From contig NZ_CP038469.1 of the NCBI RefSeq assembly GCF_004684345.1, positions 3,720,001 through 3,784,000 of the forward strand: DNA of 64,000 nt, given 5' to 3'. The notes beneath the pieces are model-generated. The model made no database searches. It saw only the letters and a list, made by a program, of their open reading frames with translations, and was not told the DNA's origin. Position 1 is the stretch's first letter, and each line of letters begins with the position of its first letter. A program made the position numbers and the translations under genes. Below are positions 1 to 7,890 of the stretch, piece by piece. The DNA comes from Citrobacter tructae. GTDB lineage: Bacteria > Pseudomonadota > Gammaproteobacteria > Enterobacterales > Enterobacteriaceae.

Positions 1-480
1 GCGTGCCATAAAGTACGCATCAACATACTCACCGTTGCGCAGGCCATATTTCTTACCGGTGCCTTCAATCTCAAAGCCATACTTTTTGTAAACCGCCACA
101 GCAGGCTCATTATCGACAAACACTGTGAGCTCAATGCGCTCGACGCGCAGCCAGTTGTCGCACATATCGATCATCGTGCGGATGAGCGCGCTGGCAACAC
201 CACGATTCTGCCACCGGGCGTCAACGCAGATACCAAAATCGGCAACGTGGCTACGGCGCGGGCGCTGAGTCACCTGAATAGAAAGATGGCCAACGACGAT
301 ATCATCAATGCAGGCAACCAGTTGTTTGACGCCAATTTGCTCGGCGAGTCGTGCTTGCCACATCTCCATAGAAGGATGAGGAACCTGTAGCGTGTTGTGA
401 TAAACCTCCGGCTGGGCATGGATTTGACGAATTGCGTCGTAATCTTTTGGTTCAGCGTGGCGTATCACTATCTCACTCAT
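1..480 (-). CDS. yhhY: GNAT-family N-acetyltransferase YhhY (3' end cut by window)
   Basis: This is a small acetyl-CoA-dependent N-acetyltransferase of the GNAT fold. The E. coli homologue has been linked to acetylation of amino acids, but its physiological role is not well defined. The reading frame runs from an ATG at 480 to the first base of the window, giving 160 codons, so only about two residues and the stop are missing compared with E. coli. The acetyl-CoA loop region with QNRGVASALI (about residues 91-100) is visible, as is the C-terminal VYKKYGFEIEGTGKKYGLRNG typical of the family. It is divergent from ryhB and yhhX. Identification is by overall similarity to YhhY as I remember it. 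Confidence 0.93.
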   Translation of the reverse strand, partial: MSEIVIRHAEPKDYDAIRQIHAQPEVYHNTLQVPHPSMEMWQARLAEQIGVKQLVACIDDIVVGHLSIQVTQRPRRSHVADFGICVDARWQNRGVASALIRTMIDMCDNWLRVERIELTVFVDNEPAVAVYKKYGFEIEGTGKKYGLRNGEYVDAYFMAR

Positions 481-564
481 TCCTTATCTCCTTCAGGGTT
501 AATTGTGTATTTACACTCGCTGAGAAAGAAAAATCCGTCAACTGCATTTTTTTGCAAAAAGAAG

Positions 565-600
565 TAGACAAGTGCGAATGAGAATGATTATTATTGCTCT
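565..600 (+). promoter_or_regulatory. ryhB promoter with overlapping Fur box
   Basis: A -35-like TAGACA lies at 565-570, followed after 17 bases by TTATTA at 588-593, and ryhB starts at about 601. Overlapping the -10 element is an A/T-rich sequence with GAATGAGAATGATTATTAT (about 576-594) that resembles the Fur box consensus of GATAAT repeats. In E. coli, Fur with iron represses ryhB from the equivalent site, so this small RNA should be made only under iron starvation. The sequence match is direct; the regulation is inferred from E. coli. Confidence 0.85.
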
Positions 601-694
601 GCGTTCAGGGGAACCCTACGGAGAACCTGAAAGCACGACATTGCTCACATTGCTTCCAGTATTACTTTAGCCAGCCTTGCGCTGGCTTTTTTTT
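601..694 (+). ncRNA. ryhB: RyhB small regulatory RNA
   Basis: RyhB is an Hfq-dependent small RNA made under iron limitation. It base-pairs with mRNAs of iron-using proteins and leads to their degradation. The sequence carries the conserved core from GAGAACCTGAAAGCACGACA (621-640) through TTGCTCACATTGCTTCCAGT (641-660), the E. coli seed region. It ends in a rho-independent terminator, AGCCAGC (669-675) and GCTGGCT (681-687), followed by a T run. The 5' end GCGTTCAGGGGAACCCTACG differs somewhat from E. coli. Position between yhhY and yhhX, on the yhhX strand, is the same as in K-12. Confidence 0.96.
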
Positions 695-718
695 GTTTTG
701 TTTCAGCCTGGCTTACTT

Positions 719-804
719 GTCAGTTTGTCCCCGGGAAGTGCTCGTGCTCCTCACGTACATTTAGTACGCTCCGGGCCCTGCGCGCTTGCCGTGAACAAAC
801 TGAC
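719..804. repeat. Long nested palindromic intergenic repeat (copy A)
   Basis: A perfect 10-base inverted repeat, GTCAGTTTGT (719-728) and ACAAACTGAC (795-804), encloses an imperfect palindrome at 736-788 centred on GTAC-ATTTA-GTAC. The inner part (AGTGCTCG, CTCACGTAC, AGTACGCT, CTGCGCGC) recurs at 20589-20640 in the glpG-glpR gap. It looks like one of the interspersed palindromic repeat families of enteric genomes; I cannot name the family with certainty. With ryhB and the REP element, it fills the 458-base gap between yhhY and yhhX. Confidence 0.75.
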
Positions 805-831
805 GGCGACGCCGACGGCCGATTTTTTAGT

Positions 832-870
832 TTTGTAGGCCGGACAAGGCTGCGCCGCCCTCCGGCAAAG
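832..870. repeat. REP element
   Basis: The sequence TTGTAGGCCGGACAAGGC continues into GCGCCGCCCTCCGGCAAA, the typical repetitive extragenic palindrome pattern with GCCGGA and TCCGGC arms. It lies just upstream of yhhX. Confidence 0.85.
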
Positions 871-938
871 AATCCAACATTCAGTCTCCAGCCGCTACGC
901 GCTATGGTGTAGACAATCACCTTCAAAAGGACTGTCTC

Positions 939-1976
939 ATGACGTTACACTGCGCATTTATTGGTTTTGGTAAAAGTACCACTCGCTACCATTTGCCGTA
1001 TGTCCTCACCCGCAAAGAGAGCTGGCACGTGGCGCATATCTTCCGTCGCCACGCCAAGCCGGAAGAGCAGGCGCCGCAGTATTCGCATATTCACTTCACC
1101 AGCGACCTCAACGAGATCTTAAACGATCCGCTGGTGAAGCTGGTGATCGTCTGCACCCACGCTGATAGCCACTTTGAATACGCGAAGCGTGCGCTGGAAG
1201 CGGGTAAAAACGTGCTGGTAGAGAAACCGTTCACGCCGACGCTGGCAGAAGCAAAAGTGCTGTTCGAACTGGCGCGAAGCAAGGGGCTGACCGTCACGCC
1301 GTATCAGAATCGTCGCTTTGATTCATGCTTCCTTACCGCCAAAAAGGCGATTGAGAGCGGTAAGCTGGGTGACATTGTTGAAGTGGAAAGCCATTTTGAT
1401 TACTACCGTCCCGTGGCGGAAACCAAACCGGGTCTGCCGCAGGACGGTGCGTTCTATGGGCTGGGTGTCCATACGATGGACCAAATTATCTCGCTATTTG
1501 GTCGCCCCGACCATGTGGCCTATGACATCCGTAGCCTGCGCAATAAAGCGAATCCCGATGATACCTTTGAAGCGCAACTGTTCTACGGCAACCTGAAGGC
1601 TATCGTCAAAACCAGCCACCTGGTAAAAATCGGCTATCCGAAGTTTATCGTTCATGGCACCAAAGGCTCCTTTGTGAAGTACGGTATCGACCAGCAGGAA
1701 ACCAGCCTGAAGGCCAATATCATGCCGGGTGAGCCCGGTTTTGCTGCTGACGATTCCGTTGGGGTGCTGGAGTATGTCAACGACGACGGTATCACGGTGC
1801 AAGAACAGGTGGCACCAGAAGTGGGCGACTATGGACGCGTTTATGATGCGCTGTACCAGACGCTGACAGTTGGTACACCTAATTACGTCAAGGAATCTGA
1901 TGTTCTCACCAACCTGGAACTGCTCGAACGCGCCTTCGAACAGGCCTCTCCGGCGACGATAACCCTCGCCAAATAG
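939..1976 (+). CDS. yhhX: Putative NAD(P)-dependent oxidoreductase of the Gfo/Idh/MocA family
   Basis: The protein belongs to the Gfo/Idh/MocA family, which oxidises or reduces sugars and similar polyols with NAD(P). Its substrate is unknown. At 345 residues it equals E. coli YhhX in length. The N-terminal Rossmann segment begins CAFIGFGKSTTRYHLPYV, and the family signature VLVEKPFTPT is present at about residues 91-100, containing the conserved EKP. The C-terminal half is the substrate-binding domain with the HTMDQI motif. It starts at ATG 939 after the repeats downstream of ryhB, and a hairpin follows the stop. The name is secure; the reaction is not known. Confidence 0.95.
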   Translation: MTLHCAFIGFGKSTTRYHLPYVLTRKESWHVAHIFRRHAKPEEQAPQYSHIHFTSDLNEILNDPLVKLVIVCTHADSHFEYAKRALEAGKNVLVEKPFTPTLAEAKVLFELARSKGLTVTPYQNRRFDSCFLTAKKAIESGKLGDIVEVESHFDYYRPVAETKPGLPQDGAFYGLGVHTMDQIISLFGRPDHVAYDIRSLRNKANPDDTFEAQLFYGNLKAIVKTSHLVKIGYPKFIVHGTKGSFVKYGIDQQETSLKANIMPGEPGFAADDSVGVLEYVNDDGITVQEQVAPEVGDYGRVYDALYQTLTVGTPNYVKESDVLTNLELLERAFEQASPATITLAK

Positions 1977-1984
1977 CATTAGTC

Positions 1985-2029
1985 GACTCCTCTGGGCTTA
2001 TTCATATTTTTTGAACAGAGGAGTCAATT
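1985..2029 (+). terminator. Hairpin after yhhX
   Basis: GACTCCTCTG (1985-1994) and CAGAGGAGTC (2016-2025) form a perfect 10-base stem with a 21-base A/T-rich loop, followed by AATTTT. It is a likely terminator of yhhX, although the T tract is short. Confidence 0.6.
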
Positions 2030-2099
2030 TTCACCCTCTATGATCCCCGGGCGATTGAGTCCACACTTATCCCATCGAAAACATCTGGGGGTGAACACA

Positions 2100-2795
2100 A
2101 TGATCTTCTTACGCAAAGCAAACGAACGTGGCCATGCGAATCATGGCTGGCTCGATTCCTGGCATACCTTCTCTTTTGCTAACTACTATGACCCGAATTT
2201 TATGGGGTTCTCGGCACTGCGCGTGATTAATGATGACGTGATCGACGCAGGTCAGGGCTTTGGGACGCACCCTCATAAAGACATGGAAATCCTGACCTAT
2301 GTGCTGGAAGGTGCGGTGGAGCATCAGGACAGCATGGGCAACAAAGAGCAGGTTCCTGCCGGTGAATTCCAGATTATGAGCGCCGGGACGGGGATCCGTC
2401 ACTCGGAGTACAACCCGAGCGATACAGAGAAGCTGCATTTGTATCAGATTTGGATCATCCCGCAGGAAAACGGTATTACGCCACGCTACGAGCAGCGCCG
2501 TTTCGATGCCGCGCAGGGCAAGCAACTGGTGCTGTCGCCGGATGCGCGTGATGGTTCGCTGAAAGTGTACCAGGATATGGAGCTATACCGCTGGGCGCTG
2601 GTCAAAGATGAGCAGTCGGTGCATCAGATTGCCGCTGAACGTCGCGTCTGGATCCAGGTAGTAAAAGGCAACGTCACTATAAACGGCACCAAAGCGACCA
2701 CCAGCGATGGCCTGGCAATCTGGGATGAACAGGCAATTTCTATTCATGCCGATAGCGACAGTGAAGTGTTACTGTTTGACCTGCCGCCAGTCTAA
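2100..2795 (+). CDS. yhhW: Pirin-family quercetin 2,3-dioxygenase YhhW
   Basis: YhhW is a pirin-like bicupin. The E. coli protein has been shown to have quercetin 2,3-dioxygenase activity in vitro, but its natural substrate is unknown. I chose the ATG at 2100 (MIFLRKANERGH), giving 231 residues as in E. coli. An in-frame ATG at 2040 would add 20 residues not seen in the family. The pirin metal site is visible in the N-terminal cupin: GTHPHKDMEILTYVLEG (about residues 55-71) and SAGTGIRHSEYN (about 94-105), giving three histidines and a glutamate. It follows yhhX on the same strand and is followed by a REP element. Confidence 0.95.
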   Translation: MIFLRKANERGHANHGWLDSWHTFSFANYYDPNFMGFSALRVINDDVIDAGQGFGTHPHKDMEILTYVLEGAVEHQDSMGNKEQVPAGEFQIMSAGTGIRHSEYNPSDTEKLHLYQIWIIPQENGITPRYEQRRFDAAQGKQLVLSPDARDGSLKVYQDMELYRWALVKDEQSVHQIAAERRVWIQVVKGNVTINGTKATTSDGLAIWDEQAISIHADSDSEVLLFDLPPV

Positions 2796-2810
2796 CGTGC
2801 TGTAACTCTT

Positions 2811-2851
2811 TGTAGGCCGGATAAGACGCGAAAGCGTCGACATCCGGCTTT
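2811..2851. repeat. REP element
   Basis: TGTAGGCCGGATAAGACGCG followed by AAAGCGTCGACATCCGGCTT has the paired GCCGGAT and ATCCGGC arms and the GACGC/GCGTC inner stem of a REP element. It separates yhhW from gntR. Confidence 0.88.
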
Positions 2852-2924
2852 TCATCGTTTGTCATTAATTCCGTGCGTCCGTGGTAAACTGGGGAAATCT
2901 ATCCCTTTTTAACGCTTCAGGACG

Positions 2925-3920
2925 ATGAAAAAGAAAAGACCCGTACTTCAGGATGTAGCCGACCGCGTGGGCGTGACCAAAATGACGGTCAGCCGTTTTT
3001 TGCGTAACCCGGAGCAGGTCTCCGTGGCGCTGCGGGGCAAAATTGCCGCTGCACTTGATGAGCTGGGTTATATTCCCAATCGCGCTCCTGATATCCTTTC
3101 TAACGCCACCAGTCGAGCCATCGGCGTACTGTTGCCCTCTCTCACCAACCAGGTTTTTGCTGAAGTGTTACGCGGTATTGAAGCCGTTACCGACGCTCAT
3201 GGGTATCAAACTATGCTGGCGCACTACGGCTATAAACCCGAGATGGAACAGGAGCGTCTGGAATCGATGCTGTCGTGGAATATCGATGGCCTGATCCTCA
3301 CCGAACGTAGCCATACCCCCCGGACGTTGAAAATGATCGAAGTTGCGGGGATCCCGGTGGTTGAGTTGATGGACAGTCAGTCTCCGTGTCTTGATATCGC
3401 CGTCGGTTTTGACAACTTCGAAGCGGCCCGGCAAATGACCGCAGCGATCATCGCACGCGGGCACCGTCATGTTGCCTATCTTGGTGCGCGTCTTGATGAA
3501 CGTACTATCATCAAACAGCGGGGCTACGAGCAGGCTATGCATGACGCTGGTCTGGTGCCGTACAGCGTGATGGTGGAACAGTCTTCTTCCTACTCCTCCG
3601 GTATTGAGCTTATCCGTCAGGCGCGGCGCGAATACCCGCAGTTGGACGGCGTTTTCTGTACCAACGATGACTTGGCGGTAGGGGCAGCCTTCGAATGCCA
3701 GCGTTTAGGGCTGAAAATCCCTGATGACATGGCGATTGCCGGATTCCATGGTCACGACATCGGGCAGGTGATGGAGCCGCGTCTGGCGAGCGTGCTCACG
3801 CCGCGTGAACGCATGGGCAGCATTGGTGCTGAACGCCTGCTGGCGCGCATTCGTGGTGAAGCCGTTACACCTAAAATGTTAGATTTAGGTTTCACCTTGT
3901 CACCGGGCGGATCTATTTAA
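2925..3920 (+). CDS. gntR: Gluconate repressor GntR (LacI family)
   Basis: GntR represses the gluconate genes gntKU and gntT, and gluconate releases it from DNA. The protein has 331 residues, the usual length. A LacI-type helix-turn-helix occupies about residues 8-27 (LQDVADRVGVTKMTVSRFLR), followed by a hinge and a periplasmic-binding-protein-like sensor domain. The ATG at 2925 follows a short AGGACG ribosome site. It sits directly upstream of gntKU, and clear GntR operators occur at 4000-4028 and in front of gntT, supporting a local autonomous regulon. Confidence 0.97.
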   Translation: MKKKRPVLQDVADRVGVTKMTVSRFLRNPEQVSVALRGKIAAALDELGYIPNRAPDILSNATSRAIGVLLPSLTNQVFAEVLRGIEAVTDAHGYQTMLAHYGYKPEMEQERLESMLSWNIDGLILTERSHTPRTLKMIEVAGIPVVELMDSQSPCLDIAVGFDNFEAARQMTAAIIARGHRHVAYLGARLDERTIIKQRGYEQAMHDAGLVPYSVMVEQSSSYSSGIELIRQARREYPQLDGVFCTNDDLAVGAAFECQRLGLKIPDDMAIAGFHGHDIGQVMEPRLASVLTPRERMGSIGAERLLARIRGEAVTPKMLDLGFTLSPGGSI

Positions 3921-3927
3921 GCCAACA

Positions 3928-3947
3928 AATTTGACGTAGCTCACACT
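3928..3947 (+). promoter_or_regulatory. CRP site upstream of gntKU
   Basis: TTTGA (3930-3934), six bases, then TCACA (3941-3945) matches the CRP consensus TGTGA-N6-TCACA with one mismatch. It fits the catabolite control known for gntKU in E. coli. Confidence 0.7.
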
Positions 3948-3984
3948 TATACACTTCGGGCACGAATGGATATTGCTTCTCCAT

Positions 3985-4028
3985 TTGTCCGGCTGGACAA
4001 TGTTACCGATAACAGTTACCCGTAACAA
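3985..4028 (+). promoter_or_regulatory. gntKU promoter with two GntR operators
   Basis: A likely -35 TTGTCC (3985-3990) and -10 GATAAC (4008-4013) are 17 bases apart. Two overlapping palindromes cover the -10 region: ATGTTACCGATAACAG (4000-4015) and CAGTTACCCGTAACAA (4013-4028). Both match the GntR operator consensus ATGTTACCGGTAACAT closely, so bound GntR would block polymerase. Confidence 0.88.
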
Positions 4029-4061
4029 TTTCCTGATTCTTGTACCAGTGGGGGCAACGCT

Positions 4062-4592
4062 TTGAGCACGACTAATCATGATCACCACGTTTACGTTCTG
4101 ATGGGCGTATCGGGCAGCGGTAAATCAGCTGTCGCCAGCGAAGTGGCGCATCAACTGCAAGCCGCGTTTCTTGATGGCGATTTTCTCCATCCGCGCAGCA
4201 ACATCATGAAAATGGCTTCCGGTGAGCCACTCAACGATGAAGACCGTAAACCGTGGTTGCAGGCGCTAAATGACGCCGCCTTTGCGATGCAGCGTACCAA
4301 CAAAGTGTCGCTGATCGTCTGTTCTGCACTGAAAAAACACTATCGCGACCTGCTGCGCGAAGGCAACCCGAATCTCTCTTTCATCTATCTGAAAGGGGAC
4401 TTCGACGTGATTGAAAGCCGCCTGAAGGCGCGTAAAGGCCACTTCTTCAAAACGCAGATGCTGGTCACCCAGTTTGAAGCGCTGGAAGAGCCGGGTGCGA
4501 ACGAAAACGATGTGCTGGTGGTGGATATCGATCAACCACTGGACGGTGTGGTAGCGAGCACCATTGAGGTTATTAACCAGGGCAGTAAGTAG
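4062..4592 (+). CDS. gntK: Thermoresistant gluconokinase GntK
   Basis: GntK phosphorylates gluconate with ATP to 6-phosphogluconate, the entry point to the Entner-Doudoroff and pentose phosphate pathways. It is a P-loop kinase with Walker A GVSGSGKS at about residues 15-22. The start is a rare TTG at 4062 (MSTTNHDHH), as in E. coli, and gives 176 residues. A GGGGG stretch about 10 bases upstream serves as ribosome site. The stop overlaps the GTG of gntU by one base (TAGTG), which implies coupled translation. It is transcribed from the GntR-controlled promoter just upstream. Confidence 0.96.
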   Translation: MSTTNHDHHVYVLMGVSGSGKSAVASEVAHQLQAAFLDGDFLHPRSNIMKMASGEPLNDEDRKPWLQALNDAAFAMQRTNKVSLIVCSALKKHYRDLLREGNPNLSFIYLKGDFDVIESRLKARKGHFFKTQMLVTQFEALEEPGANENDVLVVDIDQPLDGVVASTIEVINQGSK

Positions 4593-5932
4593 TGACTACA
4601 TTAACGCTTGTTTTAACAGCAGTAGGTTCCGTTTTATTACTGCTGTTTTTAGTGATGAAGGCGCGTATGCACGCCTTCCTTGCTTTGATGGTGGTGTCTA
4701 TTGGTGCAGGTCTCTTTTCCGGTATGCCGCTCGATAAAATCGCAGCGACCATGGAAAAAGGGATGGGCGGTACGCTTGGCTTCCTGGCGATTGTAGTTGC
4801 GCTGGGGGCTATGTTTGGCAAGATTCTGCATGAAACGGGCGCGGTCGATCAGATCGCCGTCAAAATGCTGAAATCCTTTGGCCACAGCCGTGCGCATTAT
4901 GCTATTGGCCTGGCCGGTCTGATTTGCGCGCTGCCGCTGTTCTTTGAAGTGGCGATTGTGCTGCTGATAAGCGTGGCGTTCTCGATGGCGCGCCACACCG
5001 GTACCAACCTGGTTAAATTAGTCATTCCGCTGTTTGCGGGCGTGGCGGCGGCCGCAGCGTTTCTGCTGCCGGGGCCTGCGCCAATGCTGCTGGCTTCCCA
5101 GATGCACGCTGACTTTGGCTGGATGATCCTGATTGGCCTGTGTGCGGCGATTCCGGGCATGATTATCGCCGGGCCGCTGTGGGGCAACTTTATCAGCCGC
5201 TACGTCGAGCTGAACATTCCTGACGACATTACCGAGCCGCATCTGGGCGAAGGTAAAATGCCGTCCTTCGGCTTTAGCCTGTCGCTGATTCTGCTGCCGT
5301 TGGTATTGGTTGGCCTGAAAACCATCGCCGCGCGCTTTGTGCCGATCGGTTCTACTACGTACCAATGGTTCGAGTTTATTGGTCACCCGTTTACTGCGAT
5401 TCTGGTAGCGTGCCTGGTCGCTATTTACGGTCTGGCGATTCGCCAGGGTATGCCAAAAGACAAAGTGATGGAGATCTGTGGTCATGCGCTGCAACCGGCG
5501 GGGATTATTCTGCTGGTGATTGGTGCCGGTGGCGTGTTCAAACAGGTGCTGGTGGACTCTGGCGTCGGTCCGGCACTGGGGGAAGCGTTAACCGGAATGG
5601 GCCTGCCGATTGCCATTACCTGCTTCGTATTGGCGGCGGCGGTGCGCATCATTCAAGGTTCCGCAACCGTGGCCTGCTTAACGGCGGTCGGTCTGGTGAT
5701 GCCGGTGATTGAACAGCTGAACTTCTCTGGCGCGCAGATGGCGGCACTGTCTATTTGTATCGCGGGTGGTTCGATCGTGGTCAGCCACGTGAATGACGCA
5801 GGTTTCTGGTTGTTCGGTAAGTTTACTGGTGCGACCGAAGCTCAAACGCTGAAGACTTGGACGATGATGGAAACCATCCTCGGTACGGTCGGTGCGATTG
5901 TCGGTATGATTGCCTTCCAGCTCCTGAGCTGA
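4592..5932 (+). CDS. gntU: Low-affinity gluconate permease GntU
   Basis: GntU is an inner-membrane gluconate:proton symporter of the GntP family. It has 446 residues, the E. coli length, and is hydrophobic throughout with about 12-14 membrane segments. Conserved family motifs include ALPLFFEVAIVLL, AFLLPGPAPMLLASQM and SIVVSHVNDAGFWLFGKF near the C-terminus. Translation starts at a GTG that overlaps the gntK stop by one base. It is paralogous to GntT at 29379-30695 in this window; GntU is the lower-affinity partner. A strong hairpin follows the stop. Confidence 0.97.
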   Translation: MTTLTLVLTAVGSVLLLLFLVMKARMHAFLALMVVSIGAGLFSGMPLDKIAATMEKGMGGTLGFLAIVVALGAMFGKILHETGAVDQIAVKMLKSFGHSRAHYAIGLAGLICALPLFFEVAIVLLISVAFSMARHTGTNLVKLVIPLFAGVAAAAAFLLPGPAPMLLASQMHADFGWMILIGLCAAIPGMIIAGPLWGNFISRYVELNIPDDITEPHLGEGKMPSFGFSLSLILLPLVLVGLKTIAARFVPIGSTTYQWFEFIGHPFTAILVACLVAIYGLAIRQGMPKDKVMEICGHALQPAGIILLVIGAGGVFKQVLVDSGVGPALGEALTGMGLPIAITCFVLAAAVRIIQGSATVACLTAVGLVMPVIEQLNFSGAQMAALSICIAGGSIVVSHVNDAGFWLFGKFTGATEAQTLKTWTMMETILGTVGAIVGMIAFQLLS

Positions 5933-5939
5933 TGGTATT

Positions 5940-5966
5940 GCCCGGTAGCGCTTGCGCTTACCGGGC
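5940..5966. terminator. Bidirectional hairpin between gntU and yhgN
   Basis: GCCCGGTA (5940-5947) pairs with TACCGGGC (5959-5966), extended by GCGC/GCGC inside. It lies between two convergent genes and probably ends transcription from both sides. No long T run is present. Confidence 0.65.
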
Positions 5967-5981
5967 CTAAAAACGAGTACA

Positions 5982-6575
5982 TCACCCCTTCATCCACATC
6001 CGTACACCATCCAGGAACATCTGGGTCGCCATCATTACCAGAATCAGCCCCATCAGCCGTTCAAGTGCGTTAACCCCTTTCTCGCCAAGCAAGCGCAGGA
6101 ACAGCGACGACTGCAATAAAATGACAAACGTGCCGCCCCAGGCGATCAACAGCGCAATCACCAGATGCCCCATCTGATTCGGGTATTGATGTGATAACAG
6201 CATTAACGATGCCAGGATTGTTGGCCCTGCCACCAGCGGAATTGCCAGCGGGACGATAAACGGCTCTTCACCCGCTGGAAGTCCGGTGCTGTTGCCGGTA
6301 GCGCTGGGGAAAATCATCTTGATGGCAATCAGGAACAAAATGATGCCACCGGAAATCGACACCGTTTCCGCACGTAGGCTAAGAAATGCCAGAATTTTCT
6401 CGCCCGCAAACAGGAATATCAGCATCACAAGCAGCGCAATAAACAGCTCGCGAATCATAATTGCGCGACGGCGTTTTGGTTCGGTATGTTTCAATACGGA
6501 CATGAAAATGGGCAGATTTCCGAGCGGATCCATAATCAGGATCAATAAAACTGCCGCTGAAATTATTTCATTCAT
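5982..6575 (-). CDS. yhgN: MarC-family inner membrane protein YhgN
   Basis: YhgN belongs to the MarC/UPF0056 family of integral membrane proteins with about six membrane segments. No transported substrate is established. The protein is 197 residues, as in E. coli, starting MNEIISAAVLLILIMDPLGNLPIF, which carries the family's DPxGNxP motif at about residues 16-22. A second family element, PLAIPLVAGPTILASLM, lies at about residues 108-124. The gene is convergent with gntU and divergent from asd. Confidence 0.94.
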   Translation of the reverse strand: MNEIISAAVLLILIMDPLGNLPIFMSVLKHTEPKRRRAIMIRELFIALLVMLIFLFAGEKILAFLSLRAETVSISGGIILFLIAIKMIFPSATGNSTGLPAGEEPFIVPLAIPLVAGPTILASLMLLSHQYPNQMGHLVIALLIAWGGTFVILLQSSLFLRLLGEKGVNALERLMGLILVMMATQMFLDGVRMWMKG

Positions 6576-6620
6576 AACTCAAATTCCCTGATAATTACCA
6601 CGGACTTTCTGCTTGCTAGC

Positions 6621-6701
6621 GCAGCGGGATAAGTCGCATTACTGATAGCTTCGCTATCATTGATTAATTTCACTTGCGACTTTGGCTGCTTTTTGTATGG
6701 T
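6621..6701 (+). promoter_or_regulatory. asd promoter region with nested inverted repeats
   Basis: Three nested pairs are visible: GCAGC (6621-6625) with GCTGC (6685-6689), AAGTCGCA (6631-6638) with TGCGACTT (6675-6682), and TGATAGC (6643-6649) with GCTATCA (6653-6659). A run of T follows at 6690-6694. The same bases also offer a promoter, TTGCGA (6674-6679) and TATGGT (6696-6701). Whether the structure acts in RNA or only as DNA is open. Confidence 0.5.
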
Positions 6702-6765
6702 GAAGGACACGTCACAGGATAATGACGTACATACACAGCACACATCTCTGCAGGAAAAAAACGCT

Positions 6766-7872
6766 ATGAAAAATGTTGGTTTTATCGGCTGGCGCGGTAT
6801 GGTCGGCTCTGTACTCATGCAACGCATGGTAGAAGAACGCGACTTCGACGCCATTCGCCCTGTTTTCTTTTCTACTTCCCAGCTTGGGCAGGCGGCACCG
6901 ACGTTTGGTGCAACCTCCACCGGCATGCTTCAGGATGCATTTGATCTCGATGCGCTGAAGGCGCTCGACATTATTGTGACCTGTCAGGGCGGCGATTATA
7001 CCAACGAAATCTATCCAAAGCTTCGTGAAAGCGGTTGGCAAGGTTACTGGATTGACGCGGCCTCAACGCTGCGCATGAAAGACGATGCCATCATTATTCT
7101 CGATCCGGTTAACCAGGATGTGATCACCGATGGCCTGAACAAAGGCGTTAAGACCTTTGTCGGTGGTAACTGCACCGTTAGCCTGATGCTGATGTCTCTT
7201 GGTGGCCTGTTTGCCAACGATCTGGTGGACTGGGTGTCTGTAGCGACCTATCAGGCGGCTTCTGGCGGCGGCGCGCGTCATATGCGTGAACTGCTGTCTC
7301 AGATGGGCCATCTGTATAGCCATGTGGCCGATGAACTGGCGACCCCTTCTTCTGCTATCCTCGACATCGAACGTAAAGTGACAACCCTGTCCCGCAGCGG
7401 TGACCTGCCGGTTGATAACTTTGGCGTACCGCTGGCCGGGAGCCTGATTCCGTGGATCGACAAACAGCTCGATAACGGTCAGAGCCGCGAAGAGTGGAAA
7501 GGGCAGGCAGAAACCAACAAAATTCTCAACACGTCTTCTGTGATCCCTGTGGATGGTCTATGCGTGCGCGTCGGCGCACTGCGCTGCCACAGCCAGGCGT
7601 TCACCATTAAACTGAAAAAAGATGTGTCTATTCCGACCGTGGAAGAACTGCTGGCAGCGCACAATCCGTGGGCCAAAGTCGTGCCAAACGATCGGGATAT
7701 CACTATGCGTGAGTTAACCCCGGCGGCCGTAACCGGTACGCTGACCACGCCAGTAGGGCGTCTGCGTAAGCTGAATATGGGGCCGGAGTTCCTGTCAGCC
7801 TTTACCGTGGGCGACCAGCTGCTCTGGGGCGCTGCGGAGCCATTGCGTCGGATGCTACGTCAGCTGGCGTAA
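6766..7872 (+). CDS. asd: Aspartate-semialdehyde dehydrogenase Asd
   Basis: Asd reduces aspartyl-4-phosphate with NADPH to aspartate semialdehyde, the branch point for lysine, diaminopimelate, methionine and threonine. I chose ATG 6766 (MKNVGFIGWRGMVGS), giving 368 residues, one more than E. coli because of a one-residue insertion near residue 50. The ATG at 6682 would add 28 unrelated residues. The NADP-binding GFIGWRGMVGS is at residues 5-15, and the catalytic cysteine lies in GGNCTVS at residue 136. The ribosome site GCAGGAAAA precedes the start. The enzyme is essential for cell-wall synthesis unless diaminopimelate is supplied. Confidence 0.97.
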   Translation: MKNVGFIGWRGMVGSVLMQRMVEERDFDAIRPVFFSTSQLGQAAPTFGATSTGMLQDAFDLDALKALDIIVTCQGGDYTNEIYPKLRESGWQGYWIDAASTLRMKDDAIIILDPVNQDVITDGLNKGVKTFVGGNCTVSLMLMSLGGLFANDLVDWVSVATYQAASGGGARHMRELLSQMGHLYSHVADELATPSSAILDIERKVTTLSRSGDLPVDNFGVPLAGSLIPWIDKQLDNGQSREEWKGQAETNKILNTSSVIPVDGLCVRVGALRCHSQAFTIKLKKDVSIPTVEELLAAHNPWAKVVPNDRDITMRELTPAAVTGTLTTPVGRLRKLNMGPEFLSAFTVGDQLLWGAAEPLRRMLRQLA

Positions 7873-7890
7873 TCGTTCAGCGCGGCGACA

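Noticed and set aside
720..926. A 68-codon reverse reading frame beside ryhB
   Set aside because: It lies entirely in palindromic repeat and REP sequence.
4062..4064. TTG start of gntK suspected as a truncated frame
   Set aside because: The peptide from TTG matches E. coli GntK from its first residue, and a purine-rich ribosome site precedes it.
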